The notes under the pieces are model-generated. The model had not been told where the DNA came from, ran no database searches, and worked only from the letters and a program-made list of their open reading frames with translations. This document shows positions 36,129 to 44,811 of a stretch of 64,000 nt of DNA, in pieces; the stretch's first letter is position 1; each line of letters opens with the position of its first letter. The DNA comes from Bog-257 sp963805985. GTDB taxonomy: Bacteria > Acidobacteriota > Terriglobia > Terriglobales > Acidobacteriaceae. The position numbers and the translations under genes are program-made. The DNA is taken from NCBI GenBank assembly GCA_963805985.1, contig CAWDWG010000013.1, forward strand, positions 124,001 to 188,000, read 5' to 3'.

Positions 36129-36605
36129 TCAAAACACAATCCTCCCTTCGGCAGTAATCTGCATGGTGGGAGGAGTAAATCCTGGCAAGCTCATGTAGGC
36201 AACGTACGGGTAATTGATCGCCACCTTGATTCGACTCGCAGGCGTGGACGTCCCATCCGGCCAACTCGGCGTCACCGTCATAGTGGTTAGATCGTGGAAC
36301 GAAACTCCCGCATATCCCCTGACCACGGTCTTGATATTGCTGCCCGTGCTATCGCCGCAACCACTGCTGGGCCCGCTGCACGACCCGCTGTCGGTTCCAT
36401 GGACGATGGCATAACGCACCCCTTCGCGCGCCGCGTTGCTCAGCACGCTGTAGGTGTAAATCGTCATGCAGAACTCGAAGATCAGGAACGTCAGCAGAAA
36501 CAAGATCCAAATGGACAACGAAAATTCGATCAGGATCGATCCACCCTGCTGGGCCGCGAACTGCCGCCGGGCTCGCTCCCATCGTGTTTGAGTTCCAGCT
36601 TTCAT
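36129..36605 (-). CDS. TadE-like pseudopilin
   Basis: A 158-residue protein. A basic N-terminus is followed by GGSILIEFSLSIWILFLLTF, the TadE signature with Glu five residues after the Gly and a single hydrophobic helix to about 48, then TYSVLSNAAREGVRYAIVHG typical of TadE. The extracellular part has two paired cysteines (CSGPSSGCG). TadE-like proteins are minor pilins of the Flp/Tad system, processed by the TadV peptidase. The start overlaps the stop of the upstream gene (TGATG), so they are co-translated. Confidence 0.85.
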   Translation of the reverse strand: MKAGTQTRWERARRQFAAQQGGSILIEFSLSIWILFLLTFLIFEFCMTIYTYSVLSNAAREGVRYAIVHGTDSGSCSGPSSGCGDSTGSNIKTVVRGYAGVSFHDLTTMTVTPSWPDGTSTPASRIKVAINYPYVAYMSLPGFTPPTMQITAEGRIVF

Positions 36606-37171
36606 CAGTCAATCGCACGCATCTCTGCCGACCAGTGCACCGACAGCGCCGGCATGGTGAAGGTAAAAAAACTCAGTGGGATGGGCGGGCTCGCGGTGTA
36701 CACCACATCCACCCGCTGCGCCAGCATGCCGCTGTTGGACTCGGGATCCTGGTCAGGCGTGATGCTCAAGGAACCAGATGGAAACGTGCTGCAGTTGGTA
36801 ATGTACCCATTCGAGGTTTGCGTAACTCCGATCCCCTTCGAGCAAACCTGCACCGATGTCAGGCTCGCCATGTTCGCCAGCCCTGACATGTCGCCGCCCG
36901 CCAACCCTGCTACTCCTCCCGTATCGCTGAGCGAACCCGACGTTCCCGCCGAAGGCATTTGTTGTTGTGCCGGCGAAACGAAACCCTGTCCCGAATACAG
37001 CACCGCGTTGCGCGAAGAGGAGACCAGATTGGCTGCCACGATGAAGAAGTAGCCAACGTCCACGGCGAAGCAAAGGATCAGCACCAGGATAGGCACGACC
37101 ATCGCTGTCTCGATCAGGCTTGATCCCTGATCGGCAGCGGTCGGAGTTTGTTGTGGCGTGGATCTGGCCAT
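36605..37171 (-). CDS. TadE-like pseudopilin
   Basis: A 188-residue protein. The DQGSSLIETAMVVPILVLILCFAVDVGYFF segment (here shown in pieces: QGSSLIETAMVVPIL, LILCFAVDVGYFF) is a TadE-type N-terminus, followed by VAANLVSSSRNAVLYSGQG and a Ser/Gly-rich extracellular domain. I chose the ATG at 37171, which puts the helix near residue 20 as usual; an upstream GTG at 37225 is possible. The gene shares its stop with the start of the next TadE-like gene. It is the first gene of this three-gene minus-strand set. Confidence 0.8.
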   Translation of the reverse strand: MARSTPQQTPTAADQGSSLIETAMVVPILVLILCFAVDVGYFFIVAANLVSSSRNAVLYSGQGFVSPAQQQMPSAGTSGSLSDTGGVAGLAGGDMSGLANMASLTSVQVCSKGIGVTQTSNGYITNCSTFPSGSLSITPDQDPESNSGMLAQRVDVVYTASPPIPLSFFTFTMPALSVHWSAEMRAID

Positions 37172-37361
37172 CAACCGACGAAGCCCTCCTAGCAAAATGC
37201 TAGGCCGTCGGCGGTGTGCGACCAATCCTTATCTGCTCAAAGATGCGAGTTACCTTTCCTATTCGGCACGATTTCAGAATGGAATGCCGCACCCGTAAAT
37301 AGCGCGGCATAACAGGTCCAATGTCATAGCTCAAGCGGCAGTCGCGCGCTAGCCTGAATTC

Positions 37362-38939
37362 GTGCCAGCAACTATCGCCGCTCCGGTTGCACTTGAGCCG
37401 AGCACGGTCGCAGTCGATTCCCCCCGTGCTCGCGACTCGGCCCGATGGGCCAAGGTCCTCTCCTTTCCCGTGCTGCTGGCCATGACGCTCGGCGCCTCGA
37501 TCTTTGTCTTCGACAGCAACAGCATTGCCGACCCGGATATCTGGTGGCACCTGCGAAATGCGCAGGTCTTCGTTCAGACTCACTCCGTGGTTCACCACGA
37601 CTTCTACTCCTTCACTGCAGCTGGCTCGCGATGGATGAATGAAGCCTGGCTGAGCGAGCTTCCTTACTATTTCGCCTGGCAATGGTTCGGCATTCGCGGC
37701 ATTTATCTCATAATGCTGGTTGAGGTAGAGCTAATTCTCCTCGGCGTCTTTGGAGTGGCCTATCTCAGCTCTAAGAATGTGAAGTCGGCATTTCTGGCGT
37801 CGTGGCTGGCCGTATGGCTGGCTACCGTTTCTTTCGGGCCCCGAACTTTACTGGCGGGATGGGTTTGTCTCGTCGCCGAGCTTTACATTCTTGCTCTCTT
37901 CAAAGCAGGCAACGACAAGACCTGGTTGTTGCCGCCGCTCTTTGCCTTATGGGCGAACCTGCATGGATCATGGCTGATCGGCATGGTCTTGCTCGGCATG
38001 TTTTGCGCATCTGGATTAGTTCAAGGCTCCTGGGGACGGATTCAAGCTGTCCGCTGGACGCCGAGTCAAATGCGCAAGCTGGCACTCGTAGGTGGCCTTA
38101 GCGTCGCAGGATTATTCTTGAATCCCTACACCTATCATCTCGTCTTCTACCCCTTCGACTTCGCATTCAAACAGAAGCTTAACGTCAACCATGTCGACGA
38201 ATGGATGAGCCTGGACTTCCACACGCTTCGCGGCAAGATCCTGTTCGGAATGTTGGCCGCAACAATTATTCTCGCCTTGGTGCGCAAGCGTCGTTGGAGA
38301 TTGGATGAGCTTGGTTTTCTTCTTCTCGGCTTCTACGCGGCCTTGACCTATAGCCGCTTCCTGTTCCTCGCCGCCATTGTCCTGACGCCGATTCTCGCCA
38401 GAGAACTGGATTTCTTCCCGCCTTACGATCCCGCGATCGACAAGAAATGTCTCAACGCAGTCTTCATGGTAGCCATCGTCGTCGGTTGCACCTGGCGTTT
38501 TCCGTCGTCGCAATTTCTAATGCGCGATACGGTCCGATATTACCCATACCGCGCATTGAACTATCTCCAACATTTCCAGCCGCAGGGCCCCGTATTCAAC
38601 GACTGTCTCTGGGGCGGCTATCTCATCTGGAACGTCCGCAACATCCCCGTCTTCATCGACTCGCGCATCGACATCTACGAGTACAACGGCGTCTTTGCCG
38701 ACTACCTCGACGCCCTCGGCATCAAGAACACGCTGGAAATTCTGAACAAGTACCACATCCGTTATGTACTGTTTCCGCGCGAGAGCGCAGTCGCTTACTT
38801 GCTGATGAACAACATCGGCTGGAAAATGCGCTATCAGGACCAGACCACGGTCCTGCTGGAGCGCAGCGAAACCGGCCCCGTACAGCCGCCAGCGACAACC
38901 GCACCGGCCAGATACAGCCCGCACGCGACCGTGCAGTGA
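37362..38939 (+). CDS. GT-C-like multi-pass membrane protein, unknown function
   Basis: A 525-residue membrane protein with about ten hydrophobic helices. The first extracytoplasmic loop carries DSNSIADPDIWWHLRNAQVF; the DPDIWWH motif with two acidic residues recalls GT-C enzymes such as STT3-like proteins, and FNPYTYH-like and FIDSRIDIYEYNG blocks follow. The C-terminal 120 residues form a soluble domain with NDCLWGGYLIWN and YVLFPRESA. I recognise the type from acidobacterial and planctomycete genomes but not a function. The GTG at 37362 is used. It diverges from the TadE genes and precedes the 38993 gene on the same strand. Confidence 0.7.
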   Translation: MPATIAAPVALEPSTVAVDSPRARDSARWAKVLSFPVLLAMTLGASIFVFDSNSIADPDIWWHLRNAQVFVQTHSVVHHDFYSFTAAGSRWMNEAWLSELPYYFAWQWFGIRGIYLIMLVEVELILLGVFGVAYLSSKNVKSAFLASWLAVWLATVSFGPRTLLAGWVCLVAELYILALFKAGNDKTWLLPPLFALWANLHGSWLIGMVLLGMFCASGLVQGSWGRIQAVRWTPSQMRKLALVGGLSVAGLFLNPYTYHLVFYPFDFAFKQKLNVNHVDEWMSLDFHTLRGKILFGMLAATIILALVRKRRWRLDELGFLLLGFYAALTYSRFLFLAAIVLTPILARELDFFPPYDPAIDKKCLNAVFMVAIVVGCTWRFPSSQFLMRDTVRYYPYRALNYLQHFQPQGPVFNDCLWGGYLIWNVRNIPVFIDSRIDIYEYNGVFADYLDALGIKNTLEILNKYHIRYVLFPRESAVAYLLMNNIGWKMRYQDQTTVLLERSETGPVQPPATTAPARYSPHATVQ

Positions 38940-38992
38940 ATCGCGTCAACAGCGGAGTCAACGCGAGCCTGCGATAGAATGGCCGCAGTCTT

Positions 38993-41155
38993 ATGCCGAA
39001 CCTCGACGAAGAGGTGAGCAAGGGAAACTCACCGGGCGCTTCATCCCAATCTGCGCGCAAAAGCGACTCGGGGATCTCGGCTCCTGCAAGCCACGTCATG
39101 CGGCCTTTCAGCCTTCTCAAACGGCACTGGGATTTTCTTGCGGTCTTGCTGCTGATGGCAGCCTCGCTCCCGCTGACTTGGCTGTCGCCTGATACCGTCG
39201 TCCTCATGCAGCACCCGGGTGTGTTCGACGACCACTGGGTACTCGACTCCGCCTTCAAGTCAACGCGCGGAGTGGTTTTCGGCCGCGATGTCGCTTTTGT
39301 CTACGGCCCCATCTTTCAGTGGCTCATGGCTGCACCCGCGCGCTGGTCGAGCTTTCCGATGGCTGCTACCTATGTCAGTTATCGCACGCTGGCGCTCTGG
39401 TGTACTTATCTCTTCACCTTCGGCGCACTGTCTCTGCTGTTGCCGGAACAACGGCCGTGGAAGCGCTTCTTGCTGCTTCTGCTGCTCGGGGTCTTCTGGG
39501 CTCCATGGGACGGACGCACCGCCTTCGCCATCTTTCTTTTCGCACTATTTCTGCGGGGATGGTATGCCTTACGCGACGAACGGCTGAAGCCGCTCGCGTT
39601 TGGTTGCTGCTCGGCGATCTTGATTGCCATTGCGTTTCTCTATTCCGCCGACACCGGCGTCTACGGCATCGCAACCTGGATTCTCTCGCTGGCGGGAATC
39701 GCGTGGGAAGGCCGGCGCGGGCCGCGCAGATTCTCAAGTTATGCGACTGCCGTTGCTTCCTTCGCTGTTTCTCTCGGCTTGCTCGTATTGGCAATCAACG
39801 CGACGCTGGCCTCTGCCCTGGACTTTCGCTTCTGGAAGACGTCGCTGGCGCTGGTCGGTGTGCATCGCTGGAACGAGCCTTACCCGCTCTCCCAAGCTGG
39901 TGCGCTTCATCTCTTACTGCCGGCAATCGTCGGCGCAGGATTATTTCTCTGGCGCGCTTCGACTCGCTCCGACGGCACCGTCGTCGCTGCCCGCAGCGGA
40001 TTCCTATTGAGCGCCTTCCTCTTCGCGCTGCTGTCGATGCAGAGCGGGTTGGTCCGCTCCGACAACCTGCACATCGTCTTCGGCGCGTTTCCCATGGTGT
40101 TTCTTGCCGCGGTCGTGTTGTTTTCCTTCCCATCACTCATCGCTTCCCTCTTCGCAGCGGCAGCCGCAATCGCCTGCTCACTCGCCTTGTCGCAGCCCGC
40201 GCCTCACTTTCAGCCTTCGAGCTTGCGCTTTCGGCTGGCGCGCTGGCATCGCCCTATCTCCGACTGTCCCGTTGGCTTCACCGATTTCGATCACGTCTGC
40301 TACCCCAGCCACTTTGCCGCCACATTGCAGACAACTGTTGACTATCTTCGTCACAACACCACCGAACGCGATTCCGTCCTGATCTTTCCCTACCAGTACA
40401 TGTTCGCCGACGCGGCCGGCCGCAACGTGGCCGCCGGTGTCGAGCAGTCTTTCCTTGCGAACGGTTCGTTCTTGTCGCAGTTCGACATCGCCGGCATGCA
40501 GCAAGCCGAGCCGCAAGTCGGTCTTTACTTTGCCGACGCTGCTCCGAACGAAGTAGGCAGTCCGATCCTCAGCCTGCCCATCGACGGCATCAGTAACTTC
40601 ACGCGCACGCCGGATATCTGGTTCTGGATCCTTCGCCATTACCGTGCTGATCAGGAACTCGCTCCCGGGATGATCGGATTGCGATCGGACGCGTCGCGAG
40701 CATCCAGAATCTCTTTACAGGGTTATCCGCTGACCATCGCCGCGCATGAGTATCCGATCGCGGGCTCGCCGGCGACGATCAGCCTGGGCGCTCCCAGTTG
40801 GCCGGCCGCGGGAGCCGACTTTCTACGATTGCGGATGCGACTGAACTACAGCCCGCTGTGGAAGCTGCGCAAACCTCAGCGACTCCAGCTCGAGATCACT
40901 CGCGCCGACGGCACACAATCGCTACGAACGTTCGTGATCGAACCGAATGTCCTCACCGATCTCTGGTTTTATCCTTGGAACGAATCTGATCTGACGCGCT
41001 ACTTCGATGCGGATGAGAGCCGCTGGCGCCCTACCGGCCGGCCTGCCATAACCGACCTCCGCCTGCTCATCACCCCGCTGGATTGGTTTTCTCAGAAGCC
41101 GGAGTCAGTGGTGATCGAATCAGCCGACGCAGTAAGCGTCCGCATGGCGCACTGA
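38993..41155 (+). CDS. large membrane protein, paralogue of the 42328 gene
   Basis: A 720-residue protein with about ten transmembrane helices in the first 400 residues and a soluble domain after. The first loop has FGRDVAFVYGPIFQWLMAAP, and the C-terminal 130 residues contain WKLRKPQRLQLEITRADGTQ and FYPWNESDLTRYFD. Every one of these blocks recurs in the protein at 42328-44457 on the other strand, so the two are paralogues. The acidic loop after helix 1 (DDHWVLDSAFKS) suggests a GT-C-type glycosyltransferase, but I recognise no named family. It starts 53 nt after the preceding membrane gene. Confidence 0.75.
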   Translation: MPNLDEEVSKGNSPGASSQSARKSDSGISAPASHVMRPFSLLKRHWDFLAVLLLMAASLPLTWLSPDTVVLMQHPGVFDDHWVLDSAFKSTRGVVFGRDVAFVYGPIFQWLMAAPARWSSFPMAATYVSYRTLALWCTYLFTFGALSLLLPEQRPWKRFLLLLLLGVFWAPWDGRTAFAIFLFALFLRGWYALRDERLKPLAFGCCSAILIAIAFLYSADTGVYGIATWILSLAGIAWEGRRGPRRFSSYATAVASFAVSLGLLVLAINATLASALDFRFWKTSLALVGVHRWNEPYPLSQAGALHLLLPAIVGAGLFLWRASTRSDGTVVAARSGFLLSAFLFALLSMQSGLVRSDNLHIVFGAFPMVFLAAVVLFSFPSLIASLFAAAAAIACSLALSQPAPHFQPSSLRFRLARWHRPISDCPVGFTDFDHVCYPSHFAATLQTTVDYLRHNTTERDSVLIFPYQYMFADAAGRNVAAGVEQSFLANGSFLSQFDIAGMQQAEPQVGLYFADAAPNEVGSPILSLPIDGISNFTRTPDIWFWILRHYRADQELAPGMIGLRSDASRASRISLQGYPLTIAAHEYPIAGSPATISLGAPSWPAAGADFLRLRMRLNYSPLWKLRKPQRLQLEITRADGTQSLRTFVIEPNVLTDLWFYPWNESDLTRYFDADESRWRPTGRPAITDLRLLITPLDWFSQKPESVVIESADAVSVRMAH

Positions 41156-41509
41156 CAGGCTGCTGAAAAACTTCGAGCGCAGTAAGGTTTTCGGGATGGC
41201 CTTCAGAAACTGGTGTTTCCGGTTTGTATCGGGGCACGACTTTAGTGTCTGCGTTAGAACTGGGTTTGCAATATCGTGGTGGAACGTCGCGATGGTTGAG
41301 TAGCCAACAAACCAGCGCCTCGGGCGCACAATAGGAAAGCCCAGCGCTTCAGCGCTGGGTAAGTGGTAAAAGGCGATCGAGTCCCCGGGGACGACACGGT
41401 TCTTACGCAAACACTTCAGTCGTTCCGAGAAGCCGCTTATTTCTTTCTGAGTCGGCTTCGGCCGACGACAGGGCACTGACAGAAAAGAGTTTTCAGAACC
41501 CAGAGGCCC
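41156..41509. other. intergenic stretch with a perfect hairpin
   Basis: About 350 nt between convergent genes. It contains the palindrome CCCAGCGCTTCAGCGCTGGG at 41340-41359 (9-bp stem, 2-nt loop) and the GTCGGCTTCGGCCGAC element at 41451-41466. The reading frame at 41120-41476 on the minus strand is composed of this repeat DNA and I do not call it. Confidence 0.6.
41340..41359. terminator. perfect hairpin between convergent genes
   Basis: CCCAGCGCT-TC-AGCGCTGGG. A strong GC stem without a T-run. It may terminate transcription from both sides or be a dispersed repeat unit. Confidence 0.45.
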
Positions 41510-42214
41510 TCATCTCCCGCTGATCCGCCGCCCGAAGGCCTTCAGCGGAAACCGCATTCCTTCAAACAAAATCTTGCGGCTGAACTTCGATTTCCCGGCC
41601 TCGCGCTCATAGAAAATGATGGGAAACTCGCAAAAGCGCGCGCCGTTACGGTGCAAATTGAATTTCATTTCCATCAGGAAGGCATAGCCTTCGGACTGAA
41701 TGGAATCGAGATCGACCTTGCGCAGGATTTCCGTGCGATAGCCCACGAAGCCCGCGGTCATATCGCGTACGGGCACGCCGGTAAACGACCGCGCGTAAAG
41801 ATTGGCGCCGAAACTCAACGCCCGCCGGCGAATGTCCCAATTCTCCGCGCCCCCACCTTTCACATAACGCGATCCAATCACCACGTTGTTCGTCTTCAGC
41901 AGCTCAATCATTCGCGGCAGCAGTTCCGGCGGATGCGACAGGTCAGCATCCGACTGGATCACATAATCCGCGAGATTCTCCCGAAGCACCTTCTTGATTC
42001 CGTCGCGGCAAGCCGAACCATACCCACCCTTTCCGGGCCGAGGCAGCAAATGCACATTGGAATCGGACGCCTGAATGCGTCGGATCTCGTCCGCCGTGCC
42101 ATCAGGCGAGTTGTCGTCGACGAACAGGATCGGCTCGTCACCCGCCGCGTTGCGAATGCGGCCGACGAGCACGGCAATGTTGTCGTGTTCGTTATAGGTG
42201 GGAATGATGAGCAT
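41510..42214 (-). CDS. polyprenol-phosphate mannosyltransferase-like GT2 enzyme
   Basis: A 234-residue GT-A enzyme of family GT2, DPM1-like. It starts MLIIPTYNEHDNIAVL, has FVDDNSPDGTAD, then the metal-binding DAD in IQSDADLSHPPELLP (Asp89, Asp91), and ends with the AGKSKFSRKILFEGM block typical of dolichol/polyprenol-phosphate mannose synthases. There is no C-terminal membrane anchor. It makes a lipid-linked sugar donor, which the GT39/GT-C enzymes around it (5291, 37362, 38993, 42328, 44812) could use. It sits between the two paralogous membrane proteins. Confidence 0.88.
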   Translation of the reverse strand: MLIIPTYNEHDNIAVLVGRIRNAAGDEPILFVDDNSPDGTADEIRRIQASDSNVHLLPRPGKGGYGSACRDGIKKVLRENLADYVIQSDADLSHPPELLPRMIELLKTNNVVIGSRYVKGGGAENWDIRRRALSFGANLYARSFTGVPVRDMTAGFVGYRTEILRKVDLDSIQSEGYAFLMEMKFNLHRNGARFCEFPIIFYEREAGKSKFSRKILFEGMRFPLKAFGRRISGR

Positions 42215-42327
42215 TAGGCTGGGTTATCCATCGAAAGCGTGCGAGTAATTTGTAACGGCGTCCATCTGAGAATCTATCTTAGCAAGTCGAATCGTTATCC
42301 TCTATCTCGCACGCGACACTCGGCCGC

Positions 42328-44457
42328 TCACGGCGCCATCGCGAGTCGCACTGCGTCTGCCGTCTCCACCGTAATCGACTCCGGCTGCAGCGAAACCCAA
42401 TCCAGCGGCGTCGCGATTATCCGCAGATTGGTAATCGGAGACTTCGGTCCCGGGCGCCATTCGTTTTCACTCGCATCGAAGTATCGCGCCAGATCGGGCC
42501 CTCGCCAGGGATAGAACCAGACATCGGTAGCCACATTCGGCTGCAAGATGAACCACTGCACGTCGCGGCTTCCATCGGCGCGCGTGATCTCCAATTGCAA
42601 TCGTTCCGGCTTGCGCAGCTTCCACAGGAAACCGTAATGCACCGTGAGACGCAACCGGATAAAGTCGAAACCAGTCGGCCACGCGGGAGCGCCGATGCTG
42701 GTCTCCGAGCGGCGTTCGTCGATCGGATAGGTTTGCGTCGGCAGCCCGAGCGATTGCGCCTGCAAGCCGATATGAGCCGCACGCGAGTCATCGCGCTGTA
42801 ACGGCACGACGCCGGTCGTCAATTCGCCTGCAAGGCGATAATGCCGCACCAGCCAGAACCACACCTCCGGTGTGCGGGTGAAGTTGGGGATGCCGTCGAC
42901 GGGCACGCTCAGATAATTCCGTGACCACCGCGCCATCTCCGCCTGCGACATGTGAGTGTAGTCGTCATCAGGCAGATAGAGCGCCGCCGGAATCGGCTTG
43001 CCTTCAAGTCCAGCGATCTCCAACCGCGACAGATACGGTCCACTGGCCGTGTAAGCCTGCATCAGCCCGCCAGCGACATTGCGGCGTGCCGCGAGGCCGA
43101 ACATCGTCTGATAGGGGAAAACAAAGATCGAATCGCTGACGGCACTGTGTGAGCCGAGGAATTCAGCCGCGGCCGTAAGCATCCGCGGCGTCAGCGGCTC
43201 GACGTAGCAGGCGCGATCGTATTCGTTGTATCCCGGAGGGCATGCCGTCATCGGATTGCTAAGCTGCCCATACAGGCGGAGGACGCTAGACGGGCGAAAC
43301 ACAGGATGAGAAAACAGCATGCATCCCGCCACGACAACCAGCACCCCCACCGGCGAGCCAAGCTTCCCTCGAAACGAGGACAGAATTACGCTGGCGAAGA
43401 AGATCATCGCGAACTCGCCGATGATCACGTGCCCAACGTCGGAGCGCACCAGCGCGCTTTGCATCTCCGCTAATGCGAGCAGAAAGGCTCCAACCAGAAA
43501 TGCCGGCCGCTGCGTAATTGCACCACCGTCTTGCTCGCGCTTGAGTCCGCGCACCAGGAACACGGCTATTCCGATCAGCAGACCGCCGATGAGATGCACA
43601 GTTCCTTCGTCGGTCATCGCGGCGGGCGTCGCCCACCGGTAAACCGAAATCTGCGCCAGCGAATCGCGCCAGAACTCAAAGTTCAGTGCCGTCGCCGTAA
43701 AGCAGTTGACCACGATTGCAAGCAGAAGGCAGGCCGCAGCAAAAGCTCCGAGCACCGTCAACAGCTTGCTGGCAAAATGATCTCGTCGCGTCTCAAACGC
43801 GAATGCAACCAAGCAGCTGACCCATGCCGCCGTCGCGTATATCCCAGTGTCCCCCGCGACCAGGAATCCGATAACACAGAGCACAGCACCACCCACTCCG
43901 GCATAGAGCGCACCCAGTCTGTCATCCTTGACCGCATACCATCCACGCAGGAAAACAGCGAACAGGAGCACCGGCAGCGCCGTCCGCAGGGAAAGTTCCC
44001 AGAAGGAACTCATCAGCAGGACGAGAACAAATCGCTTCCACGGCGCCTGCTCCGGAAGCAGCAGGCGTATTGCGAGCCAGGCAAAGACGATGGCGCACCA
44101 CAGCGGAATCGTGTTCCACGTCGCGTACACTCCGCCGAACGACAGCGGCATGGAGCGCGCAGGTATCGAGGACAGCCACTGAAAAATCGGCCCGTGCGTA
44201 AAGGCGACGTCACGGCCGATCCATATGCCGCGAAGCGCTTTGAAGGGGATGTCGAGGTGCCAGCTGTCGTCGATCAGGCCGAGGTTGGGGACGAGGGTGA
44301 CGGTGCGATGCGACAGCCAAACCGTGGGAAACGAGCCCAGCATGAGCAGCAATGCTGCCAGCACATCCCAATGCCGCTGGAGCCAGAACAGGCTTCCATG
44401 TTTTTTGGTTGAAATTTGCGAACCTTCCTGGCTCGGCACGACATCGACTTTCCCCAT
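42328..44457 (-). CDS. large membrane protein, paralogue of the 38993 gene
   Basis: A 709-residue protein with the same plan as the 38993 product: an N-terminal RHWDVLAALLLMLGSFPTVW helix, IGRDVAFTHGPIFQWLSSIP, a membrane region to about residue 400, and a C-terminal domain with WKLRKPERLQLEITRADGS and FYPWRGPDLARYFD. The final block ESITVETADAVRLAMAP matches ESVVIESADAVSVRMAH of its partner. Function unknown; GT-C-like by layout. It lies 113 nt upstream of the GT2 gene on the same strand, so co-transcription is likely. Confidence 0.75.
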   Translation of the reverse strand: MGKVDVVPSQEGSQISTKKHGSLFWLQRHWDVLAALLLMLGSFPTVWLSHRTVTLVPNLGLIDDSWHLDIPFKALRGIWIGRDVAFTHGPIFQWLSSIPARSMPLSFGGVYATWNTIPLWCAIVFAWLAIRLLLPEQAPWKRFVLVLLMSSFWELSLRTALPVLLFAVFLRGWYAVKDDRLGALYAGVGGAVLCVIGFLVAGDTGIYATAAWVSCLVAFAFETRRDHFASKLLTVLGAFAAACLLLAIVVNCFTATALNFEFWRDSLAQISVYRWATPAAMTDEGTVHLIGGLLIGIAVFLVRGLKREQDGGAITQRPAFLVGAFLLALAEMQSALVRSDVGHVIIGEFAMIFFASVILSSFRGKLGSPVGVLVVVAGCMLFSHPVFRPSSVLRLYGQLSNPMTACPPGYNEYDRACYVEPLTPRMLTAAAEFLGSHSAVSDSIFVFPYQTMFGLAARRNVAGGLMQAYTASGPYLSRLEIAGLEGKPIPAALYLPDDDYTHMSQAEMARWSRNYLSVPVDGIPNFTRTPEVWFWLVRHYRLAGELTTGVVPLQRDDSRAAHIGLQAQSLGLPTQTYPIDERRSETSIGAPAWPTGFDFIRLRLTVHYGFLWKLRKPERLQLEITRADGSRDVQWFILQPNVATDVWFYPWRGPDLARYFDASENEWRPGPKSPITNLRIIATPLDWVSLQPESITVETADAVRLAMAP

Positions 44458-44811
44458 AGTCGAGAGTCATTCTACTTGAGTGAAACTTTGCATAGTGGGC
44501 GACGAAGGTTGGACAGTAACCGGCAAGCCCGATGAAACACCTTAGCCGCGAATTAGCACTAAAGGTCGCGGGCGATTGAACCGAGATACTCACTTCATAT
44601 CTTCCACGTCTTGGAATACTCTACGATTGAAGGATACAGACCATCGCCAGCGCGGGTAACTGCCAACCCTCGCGGCCAGGGTTCTAGCCAGAGTCCTTGT
44701 CAGAGCTGCGGTACACACAGTACTATGTGCGAAACCTGACCGCCGAGCATACGACGAGCGCGAACAGGGGCGCTCGTCTTAGCCGCAAGCAGCTCCACCA
44801 CGAGAAGATGC
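44458..44811. other. intergenic region between divergent membrane-protein genes
   Basis: About 350 nt. I see no gene, repeat or clear promoter; it must supply promoters for the 42328 and 44812 genes. Confidence 0.4.

Noticed and set aside
41120..41476. A 118-codon minus-strand reading frame between convergent genes
   Set aside because: It is made of repeat and hairpin DNA, overlaps the end of the 38993 gene, and its product resembles nothing.
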